From NCBI GenBank assembly GCA_964490005.1, contig CAZBBB010000095.1:1-12406 (forward strand): a stretch of 12,406 nt of DNA, given 5' to 3'. The notes below the pieces were generated by a model that saw only the letters and a list, made by a program, of their open reading frames with translations, did no database searches and was not told where the DNA came from. Origin of the DNA: CAZBBB01 sp964490005. Its GTDB lineage: Bacteria; Planctomycetota; B15-G4. Of this stretch, positions 5,114-11,098 are shown in pieces; position 1 is the stretch's first letter; each line of letters opens with the position of its first letter. The position numbers and the translations under genes are program-made.

Positions 5114-6585
5114 CGCCGCAGCGGGTTGTTCTCGGGCAGGGGGGGCAACTGCCCCTCGCCGGTGTAGTTCAGCTCGAGCAGCTGCTGCCGCGTGGCCTCG
5201 TCGAGCACGAAGGTGCCGCCCGTCGCCTCGTCGTCGAGTGCCGCGCGCAGGGCGAACAGGGCCGTGAGCTGGTCGAGCAGGGCCTGGCGGGCCGGGCCGT
5301 GGCTGGCGGCGTCTGCGGGCAGGGCCGCCCGCTCGGCCGGGTCGGCGGCGCGGTCGTAGACCTCGATCCGGCCCTGCTCCTCGCGGAAGTAGACGGTCGT
5401 GCCGGGCGTGCGCAGGGTGGCCATGTACGCCCCGGGAAACATCGTGCGCTCGGCCAGGATCGGCCGCTCGGAGACGCGGCCGGCGAGCATCGCCGGCACG
5501 AGCGAGCGGCCCATCATCTGCTCGGGGCCCTGCAGCCCGAGCAGTTCGAGCAGCGTCGGCATCACGTCGAGCAGGCTCGTGAGGCCCGTGACGGTCGTGC
5601 CGCCGAGCCGCCCGCCCGGCAGGCGGATGAGCAGCGGCACGCGCAGCGCCTCCTCGTAGAGCTGGTCGTGCTCGTAGTGGCCGTGCTCGGCGAACTCCTC
5701 GCCGTGGTCGGAGAGCACGACCACGATCAGCTCGTCGAGCAGTCCGCGCTCCTGCAGGCCGCGCATCAGCCGGCCGAAGTGCTCGTCGGTGTAGGCGACC
5801 TCGCCGTCGTAGAGGTCCGAGAGGTACGCGGCGTCTTCGGCCGTGAAGTGCTCGACCCCGGCCCAGAAGACCGTGTTCATCGCGGCCCACTGCTGCTGGT
5901 AGGGCAGGTCCTTGATGGCCTGCACGCGTTCACCGACCTGCCCGCGGAACTCGGGCGCGAAGCGCAGCCGGTAGCCCTCGGGCGGCACGTAGGGACCGTG
6001 CGTCTGGTAGGTGTGCAGGAACAGGAACACCGGGTCGTCCTGCGCGAGGCCCGCGTCGAGCGCCGCCAGGCCGCGGTCGACGATCACCGAGACGTCCTGC
6101 GCGTCGCTCAGGAAGCGGCCGGGCGGGAAGCCGCGCGCGAAACCCATCTTGGGCATCAGGTTGCCGCCGCAGGCGACGGCCGCGTTCCAGTAGCCCGCGC
6201 GCCGCAGCACCTGCGGCAGGGTGAGCCGATTGCGCGCGACTTCATAGACGGGCAACTCGAGCCGCGCCGAGGCGTTCGTGACGCCGTGGGCCGTCACGGG
6301 CAGCGAGGTGAACAGGCTCATGTGCGACTCGGCCGTCTTGCACGAGTTGGCGTAGGCCGACTCGAAGCGCACCGCCTGGGCCGCGAAGGCGTCGAGTTCG
6401 GGGCTGGCGCCGGTCGTGCTGCCGTAGCAGCCGAGCCGGTCGGCGCGCAGCGTGTCGATCGAGACGATCAGCAGCGGCGCGCGGGGAAAGAGCAATCCGT
6501 CGCCGTCGTCGGCCGCGCGCGCGCAGGCGGCCGCCAGGGCCGCGCCGAGCAGCGCGGCGAGCGTGGCGGCCCGCCGCCGGATCAT
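5086..6585 (-). CDS. Exported sulfatase-fold (alkaline phosphatase superfamily) lipoprotein with Thr at the nucleophile site
   Basis: A 499-residue protein. The N-terminus MIRRR plus a hydrophobic run ends in AAAC (Cys21), a plausible lipobox, so it is probably a lipoprotein outside the inner membrane. The sulfatase core is clear: SIDTLRADRLGCYG (Asp44) and LSDHGEEF (Asp293-His294) supply metal ligands, followed by LRVPLLIRLPG, and LLELNYTG near the end resembles the usual LxxLGY tail. True sulfatases have C/S-x-P-S/A-R-x-x-L-x-T-G. Here SHMSLFTS aligns Thr84 to the formylglycine position, and Cys82 is two residues too early. The reaction is therefore more likely phosphatase, phosphodiesterase or phospho-group transfer through Thr, or the protein may be non-catalytic. 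The ATG at 6585 forms an ATGA overlap with the upstream gene and has no Shine-Dalgarno, so it probably depends on re-initiation. The 3' end overlaps the pterin synthase gene by 28 bp. Confidence 0.85.
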   Translation of the reverse strand: MIRRRAATLAALLGAALAAACARAADDGDGLLFPRAPLLIVSIDTLRADRLGCYGSTTGASPELDAFAAQAVRFESAYANSCKTAESHMSLFTSLPVTAHGVTNASARLELPVYEVARNRLTLPQVLRRAGYWNAAVACGGNLMPKMGFARGFPPGRFLSDAQDVSVIVDRGLAALDAGLAQDDPVFLFLHTYQTHGPYVPPEGYRLRFAPEFRGQVGERVQAIKDLPYQQQWAAMNTVFWAGVEHFTAEDAAYLSDLYDGEVAYTDEHFGRLMRGLQERGLLDELIVVVLSDHGEEFAEHGHYEHDQLYEEALRVPLLIRLPGGRLGGTTVTGLTSLLDVMPTLLELLGLQGPEQMMGRSLVPAMLAGRVSERPILAERTMFPGAYMATLRTPGTTVYFREEQGRIEVYDRAADPAERAALPADAASHGPARQALLDQLTALFALRAALDDEATGGTFVLDEATRQQLLELNYTGEGQLPPLPENNPLRRYPAGPGPK

Positions 6586-7355
6586 CCCGAGGAGCGGCCG
6601 CCGAGCAGCAGGTGGCCGAGCAGCAGCGCCGCGAGCGCCAGGCTGCCGCCCACGCGCAGGCTGCCCCAGTCGGCCGCGGGCGGCGGCGCGGCGTTCTTTC
6701 CGCCGGGCCGGATCGGTCCGCGCGCCACGGCGGCCGGCGCCTCGGGGCGCTGGCGCTGAAAGCGCAGGCTGCTCACGAAGGCCTCGACCTCGGGCGCGAC
6801 GATGGCGAAGTCGCCGTCGAAAGCCTGGATCGACACGAGCGCCCAGCGATTGGCGACGAAGTCCGGCAGGTAGGCGCTGACCTTGCGCAGCTTGACCCCG
6901 TCGGGCCGCGTGAAGCTGCCGTCCACGCGCAGGCCGTCGACCGGCGGCGGCAGCACGGCCTCCTTGTCGATCGTCATGCCGCCGCCGCCGAGCGCGGTGC
7001 GCGCCTCGGCGGGCGAGCGGAAGGGCGGCGGGCCGTCCTGCAGCAGCACCGTGATCTGGCGGTTGTAGGGCGTCGCGGCGTCGAGCCAGATGAAGTTATG
7101 GCGCAGCGGCTGGTCGCCGACCTCGCCGCGCGCGAGGTTGGCCACCTGGTCCAGCTCGAGATCGAGCAGCTTGGCGCGATCGGCGGCGGGCACCTCGGAC
7201 ATGCCGGCCGGAAGCTGCATGCGGAAGCCGAAGTCGGGGTCGGTGAATTCCGAGATCTGCGCTGAGGCGGGCAGCGCCAGGGCGGACGTCAGGAGCGTCG
7301 AGGCGAGGAGGCGCACGGGGGGTCTCGGGAGGCGCGGCGGAGCGGGCCGAATCAT
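6582..7355 (-). CDS. Secreted, C-terminally anchored protein of unknown function (PsbP-like guess)
   Basis: With the ATG at 7355 this is 257 residues; a TTG at 7370 would add five. I prefer the ATG, although no well-spaced Shine-Dalgarno serves it. A signal peptide ends near LPASAQ (cleavage about residue 32). The soluble part (33-200) starts with FTDPDFGFRMQLPAGM and ends with VEAFVSSLRFQ, which recalls PsbP/Mog1-type domains that open with a strand and an aromatic-Pro turn and close with a helix and SxRF strand; this is a weak resemblance, not an identification. A Pro/Ala linker (201-229) leads to a hydrophobic helix (about 233-252) and a short RSSG tail, so the domain should face the periplasm and be held by the C-terminal helix. 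The stop overlaps the start of the sulfatase-fold gene as ATGA, implying a shared transcript and possibly shared function. Confidence 0.8.
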   Translation of the reverse strand: MIRPAPPRLPRPPVRLLASTLLTSALALPASAQISEFTDPDFGFRMQLPAGMSEVPAADRAKLLDLELDQVANLARGEVGDQPLRHNFIWLDAATPYNRQITVLLQDGPPPFRSPAEARTALGGGGMTIDKEAVLPPPVDGLRVDGSFTRPDGVKLRKVSAYLPDFVANRWALVSIQAFDGDFAIVAPEVEAFVSSLRFQRQRPEAPAAVARGPIRPGGKNAAPPPAADWGSLRVGGSLALAALLLGHLLLGGRSSG

Positions 7356-7389
7356 AGAGCACGCGGGCAAAAGCTCCCAGCGCCGCGTC

Positions 7390-7395
7390 TAGAAT
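7390..7395 (+). promoter_or_regulatory. plsY: Candidate -10 box for the plsY-gpsA operon
   Basis: TAGAAT matches five of six bases of the sigma-70 -10 consensus in the 52-bp divergent gap between 7355 and 7408. No recognisable -35 is present at normal spacing. Transcription would begin near 7402, only about six nt before the plsY ATG, which agrees with the absence of a Shine-Dalgarno and suggests a nearly leaderless mRNA. Confidence 0.25.
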
Positions 7396-7407
7396 GGCGC
7401 CCCGATC

Positions 7408-8064
7408 ATGGGCCTGCTCGCCTGTCTTGCCGTCGCGTACGCCGCGGGCTGCGTCTCGTTTGCGAGCCTGGTGGCGCGTCTGCACGGCGTCGACGTGCGC
7501 TCGGTGGGCAGCGGCAATCCCGGCGCCACCAACGTGGCGCGCCTGCTGGGCAAGGGTTGGGGGCGGCTGGTGCTGGTGGCGGACATCCTCAAGGGGCTGC
7601 TGCCGGTGGCGCTGCTCGCGCCGCAGCCGCCGCTGGCCCTGCCCGACTGGATCGTCGACCACGAGGCCCGCGCGCTGCTGCTCGTGGCGGCCGTCGTCGG
7701 GCACGTCTACCCCGTGACGGCGCGCTTCGCCGGCGGCAAGGGCGTGGCGACGCTGATCGGCGGGCTGCTCGGCTTCGACTGGCGGCTGGCGGCGTGTGCG
7801 CTGGTCGTGCACTTCGCGGTGCGCCGCCTCTCGGGCTACGTGAGCCTGGCGAGCGTGGCCCTGGCCGTGAGCGTGCCCGTGCTGCAGCTCGTCGGTGCGG
7901 GCGCGGGCCTGGCGCCGGCGCGCGGCCTGGCCGCGACGGTCGGGCTGGCGCTGCTGGTCACGTTGCGCCACGCGGACAACCTTGGCAGGATCCGGGCGGG
8001 CACCGAGCGCCGCCACGGCGAACGCGAGCCTCTTCCGCACGCCTCCGGCCCCGAGAGCACCTGA
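7408..8064 (+). CDS. plsY: Acyl-phosphate:glycerol-3-phosphate acyltransferase PlsY
   Basis: A 218-residue polytopic inner-membrane protein with the three PlsY signature motifs in order: SGNPGATNVAR (35-45), GHVYPVTARFAGGKGVAT (98-115) and the C-terminal DNLGRIRAGTE (190-200). It transfers an acyl group from acyl-phosphate to position 1 of glycerol-3-phosphate, the first step of phospholipid synthesis in bacteria that use the PlsX/PlsY route. Hydrophobic segments occur near 2-22, 52-71, 88-103, 112-135, 143-165 and 173-187. The hydrophilic tail after 200 is slightly long. The N-terminus begins directly with the first membrane helix as expected, so the ATG at 7408 is right despite no Shine-Dalgarno. 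gpsA follows after 4 nt, so enzyme and substrate supplier are co-transcribed. plsX is not in the window. Confidence 0.96.
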   Translation: MGLLACLAVAYAAGCVSFASLVARLHGVDVRSVGSGNPGATNVARLLGKGWGRLVLVADILKGLLPVALLAPQPPLALPDWIVDHEARALLLVAAVVGHVYPVTARFAGGKGVATLIGGLLGFDWRLAACALVVHFAVRRLSGYVSLASVALAVSVPVLQLVGAGAGLAPARGLAATVGLALLVTLRHADNLGRIRAGTERRHGEREPLPHASGPEST

Positions 8065-8068
8065 TCGC

Positions 8069-9094
8069 ATGGAAAAAGTCGTCATTCTCGGAGACGGAGC
8101 CTGGGGGACGGCGCTCGCGCTGGTGCTCGTCGAGCGGGGCGCCTCGGTCGTGCTGTGGAGCCACTCGCCCGAACAGGGGCGCGCGATGCAGCGCGAGCGG
8201 CTCAATCGCCGCTACCTGCCGGGCGTGCCGATCCCGCCCGAGGTCTCGATCGTGACCGACACGGCCGAGTTCGAGGACGCCGATCTGTGCCTGAGCGTGA
8301 TCCCGAGCCGCTACCTGCGCGGGGCCATCGCGCCGCTGGGCGCCGCGCTGCCGCCCGGCGTGCCGGTCGTCTCGGCCACCAAGGGCCTGGAGTTCCCCGG
8401 GCGGGCGCGGCCCAGCGAGATCCTGCGGCAGGTGCTCGGCGACCGGCCGCTGGCGGTGCTCTCGGGGCCCAGCCACGCCGAGGAGGTCGCGCGCCGCCTG
8501 CCGACCGCCGTCGTCGCCGCCTCGTCCGACAGCGGGCTCGCGCTGCGCGTGCAGGACCTGCTCACGACCGAACGCTTCCGCGTCTACACCTCGAACGACC
8601 CGACCGGCGTCGAACTCGGGGGCGCGCTCAAGAACGTGCTCGCGATCGCCGGCGGTCTGGTCGACGGCCTTTCGCTCGGCGACAACGCCAAGGCGGCGCT
8701 GCTCACGCGCGGGCAGGCCGAGATGACGCGGCTGGGAGTGGCGCTCGGCGGGCAGGCGATCACCTTCAGCGGCCTGTCGGGCATCGGCGACCTGGTCGTG
8801 TCCTGCACGTCGCGGCACGGGCGCAACCGTCTCGTGGGCGAGCGCATCGGCGCGGGCGAGAGCCTCGAGCAGGTGCTGCACTCGATCCCGGGCGTGCCCG
8901 AGGGCGTGCTCACGTCGAAGGCCGTGGTCGAGCTGTCGGACGAGCTGCGCGTCGAGATGCCGATCTCGCGCGAGATCCACGCCGTCCTCTACGAGGACAA
9001 GAATCCGCTGCGCGCGGTGGCCGACCTGATGACACGCTCGCAGAAGGAGGAGGTCGCGGCCGTCGCGGCGTCCGGCCGGGCGCGCGCGCGCTGA
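8069..9094 (+). CDS. gpsA: NAD(P)+-dependent glycerol-3-phosphate dehydrogenase GpsA
   Basis: A 341-residue protein of normal length. It reduces dihydroxyacetone phosphate to sn-glycerol-3-phosphate in the cytoplasm for phospholipid synthesis. Visible signatures are the dinucleotide motif ILGDGAWGTALA (6-17; more often GAGAWG or GAGSWG), SATKGLE with Lys105, LSGPSHAEEVAR (131-142), ELGGALKNVLAIAGG with catalytic Lys188 (182-196), SGIGDLVVSCTS (237-248) and the following HGRNR. The frame is open upstream into plsY, but the homology starts at the ATG at 8069, which has GAGAG about 11 nt upstream. It lies 4 nt after plsY, so the two are almost certainly translated from one mRNA. The Arg/Ala tail after residue 330 is not conserved in the family and reflects the high GC content. 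Confidence 0.97.
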   Translation: MEKVVILGDGAWGTALALVLVERGASVVLWSHSPEQGRAMQRERLNRRYLPGVPIPPEVSIVTDTAEFEDADLCLSVIPSRYLRGAIAPLGAALPPGVPVVSATKGLEFPGRARPSEILRQVLGDRPLAVLSGPSHAEEVARRLPTAVVAASSDSGLALRVQDLLTTERFRVYTSNDPTGVELGGALKNVLAIAGGLVDGLSLGDNAKAALLTRGQAEMTRLGVALGGQAITFSGLSGIGDLVVSCTSRHGRNRLVGERIGAGESLEQVLHSIPGVPEGVLTSKAVVELSDELRVEMPISREIHAVLYEDKNPLRAVADLMTRSQKEEVAAVAASGRARAR

Positions 9095-9103
9095 GCGGCC
9101 CAG

Positions 9104-9123
9104 GGCGGCGCGCGGGCGCCGCC
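9104..9123. terminator. Bidirectional GC hairpin between gpsA and the M61 peptidase gene
   Basis: A perfect 8-bp inverted repeat, GGCGGCGC - GCGG - GCGCCGCC, sits in the 43-bp gap between two convergent genes, 9 nt after the gpsA stop and 14 nt from the end of the peptidase gene. It is well placed to end transcription from both sides. There is no T-run on either strand, so it is a GC-only hairpin and not a classical intrinsic terminator. Confidence 0.45.
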
Positions 9124-9137
9124 TGCCCGCCGGAGTC

Positions 9138-11045
9138 TCAGCCCGCGGCGGGCTCCTCCTCGCCGTCGGCGCCCGGCGCGGTCGGCGCGGCCGGGAAGTC
9201 CCAGCCGCACCAGTCCTTGAAGGCCGCGCGCTGCGCTTCGCCGGCGTCCTCGAGCGGCACGAGCTTCCAGTCGGCCAGGCGCCGCAGGGCCGGGCGCAGG
9301 CGCAGCGTGCGCAGCGACTGTCCCCGGTAGAAACTCAGCTCGATCGGCTCGCCGCGCGTGCGATCGAGACGGTCGGCGAGCGTGGCGTGGGTGACGCGCA
9401 TGCCGTCGACGGCGAGCAGCAGATCGTCGACGTTGAGGCCCGCGGCGAAGGCCGCGCCGTCCTCGAGCACGGCCGTCACGCGGCACAGGCCGCCGCTGTC
9501 CTCGGTGAGGATGCCGAGATCGGGCTCGAGCGCGAAACCCTCCTCGTCGCGCGCCAGGTCGCGCGTGGTCTTGGCGGGCAGGCGCGCCAGGCGCAGGCCG
9601 ACCCAGGCCAGATCGGCGTCGGGCTGCAGCGGCGCGGTGCCGTCGACGTGCGCGGCGAAGAACTCGGAGAGATCGGCGCCGGCGACCTCCGAGGCGAGCG
9701 CGGCGAGCGCGCCCTCGGGGTAGCCGCGTCCGGCCTGCACGAAGCGCCGCCAGCCGAGGCGCAGCACGTCGGACAGCGCCCGCTCGCCGTGCGTGAGCCG
9801 GCGCAGGCGCAGGTCGAGCATGAGCGCGACGAGCGCGCCCTTCTCGTAGTAGCTCACGGTGCTGTTGCGGCTGTTCTCGTCGGGCCTGTAGAACTTGATC
9901 CAGGCGTCGAAGCTCGCGGCGGCGAGGCTCGTGCGGCGCGCGCCGGGCAACTCGTCGATGCTGCGGAAGGCCTGCGCCCGGGCGTCGAGATACTCGCCGA
10001 CCTTGTCGGCGAAGCCGGCGCGCAGCGTGACCAGGTCGTCGTAGTAGCTGGTGATGCCTTCGGCCACCCACAGGTCGCGCGTGTAGTTCTCGCGGTCCCA
10101 GTCGAAGGGCCCCAGCGCCTCGGGCCGGAAGCGCTTGACGTTCCAGGCGTGGAACAGCTCGTGCGCCACGAGCGACAGAAAGCGCCGATAGTCCTTCTTG
10201 ACGGACAGGCCCCAGCGCGGCGCGACGCACACGCTGGAGTTCCTGTGCTCGAGTCCGCCGCCGCCGGTGTCCTGCAGGGGCACGATGAAGGTGTAGTCGT
10301 CGTAGGGCACGAGCCCGAAGATCGACTCGACCTCGGCGACGATCTTCTCGACGTCGGCCGCGAGGCGGGTCTCGTCGAGCGCGCCGCGGCCCGCGAGCAC
10401 GATGCGGTAGGGGACGCCGGCGCGCTCGAAGCCCAGCACGCGGTGCGGACCGATCTCGATCGGGCAGTCGACGAGTTCGTCGTAGTCGGCGGCCGTCCAG
10501 CCCGCGCCGTCGCGCTTCAAGCCGGTGAACACCTCCCAGCCGGCCGGTGCGTCGACCGTCACGCGGTGCGGCGAGTGCTCGCGGCCGACCACCCGCAGGA
10601 AGGTCGCGGCCGGCGACAGGAAGGCGTGGTCGGCGTCGGCGTGGTTGGTGCGGACGGAGCGTTCGTTGGCGTACAGGACGTAGTCGACGTGCGCCACGCG
10701 CGCGGCGCCGAGCGTGACGCTCCAGGTGTTCTTCTCGAGCTTGCGCACGGCGAGCGGTCGCCCGGCGTCGTCCACGGCGCCGAGGTCGAGGACGTGGCGC
10801 GCGAACTCGCGCACGAGGTAGCTGCCGGGCGTCCAGACGGGCAGCGCCAGCCGGCACTCGCCGCCTTCGGGCACGAGCACCGAGAGGCGCACGTGGACGC
10901 GATGGGCCTGCACCTCGGGGAGTGTGACCTCGTAGCGGATCATCGCGGGGCTTCCGGGCGTGGCGGAGACGTCCTGGCCGACCGCGAGCGGCGCGCAACC
11001 GAGCGCCAGCGCTGCGATCGCGGTCCTGAGGGCGCCGGGCGGCAT
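9138..11045 (-). CDS. Exported M61-family (glycyl-aminopeptidase type) metalloprotease with PDZ domain
   Basis: A 635-residue protein. A hydrophobic signal peptide (residues 7-23) probably ends at AVG before QDVS. The N-terminal beta domain contains LPVWTPGSYLVREFARHV (68-85), typical of M61. The catalytic domain has GGGGLEH (261-267), the zinc motif HELFHAWN (His295, Glu296, His299) and third ligand Glu329 in WVAEG. SYYEKGALVALMLDL (398-412) is also characteristic. A PDZ domain follows at about 515-585 (VTAVLEDGAAFAAGL, LLLAVDGMRV). The tail is acidic (GADGEEEPAAG). M61 enzymes are zinc aminopeptidases or peptidases, here expected in the periplasm or at the surface; the substrate cannot be read from sequence. 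The frame stays open to 12395, but that extension reads antisense to sense within the neighbouring sulfatase-fold gene and is Arg/Ala-rich. The ATG at 11045 gives a proper signal peptide. It lies 53 nt after the upstream gene, likely in one operon. Confidence 0.94.
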   Translation of the reverse strand: MPPGALRTAIAALALGCAPLAVGQDVSATPGSPAMIRYEVTLPEVQAHRVHVRLSVLVPEGGECRLALPVWTPGSYLVREFARHVLDLGAVDDAGRPLAVRKLEKNTWSVTLGAARVAHVDYVLYANERSVRTNHADADHAFLSPAATFLRVVGREHSPHRVTVDAPAGWEVFTGLKRDGAGWTAADYDELVDCPIEIGPHRVLGFERAGVPYRIVLAGRGALDETRLAADVEKIVAEVESIFGLVPYDDYTFIVPLQDTGGGGLEHRNSSVCVAPRWGLSVKKDYRRFLSLVAHELFHAWNVKRFRPEALGPFDWDRENYTRDLWVAEGITSYYDDLVTLRAGFADKVGEYLDARAQAFRSIDELPGARRTSLAAASFDAWIKFYRPDENSRNSTVSYYEKGALVALMLDLRLRRLTHGERALSDVLRLGWRRFVQAGRGYPEGALAALASEVAGADLSEFFAAHVDGTAPLQPDADLAWVGLRLARLPAKTTRDLARDEEGFALEPDLGILTEDSGGLCRVTAVLEDGAAFAAGLNVDDLLLAVDGMRVTHATLADRLDRTRGEPIELSFYRGQSLRTLRLRPALRRLADWKLVPLEDAGEAQRAAFKDWCGWDFPAAPTAPGADGEEEPAAG

Positions 11046-11098
11046 GGGCGGGCGATCATCGGGGCGCGCCCGCGTCCGATCAAGCCGGGGCGCGGGTC

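Noticed and set aside
4642..6759. A 705-codon plus-strand frame across the pterin synthase and sulfatase-fold genes.
   Set aside because: It runs antisense to the sulfatase-fold gene and out of frame with the pterin synthase, and its composition is that of a GC shadow.
7895..8068. An upstream extension of the gpsA frame into plsY.
   Set aside because: GpsA homology begins at the ATG at 8069; the extension is Arg-rich and overlaps the PlsY C-terminus in another frame.
9078..9092. A run of alternating CG at the end of gpsA as a possible Z-DNA site.
   Set aside because: It is short and encodes Arg/Ala codons, and similar runs are expected in DNA of this GC content.
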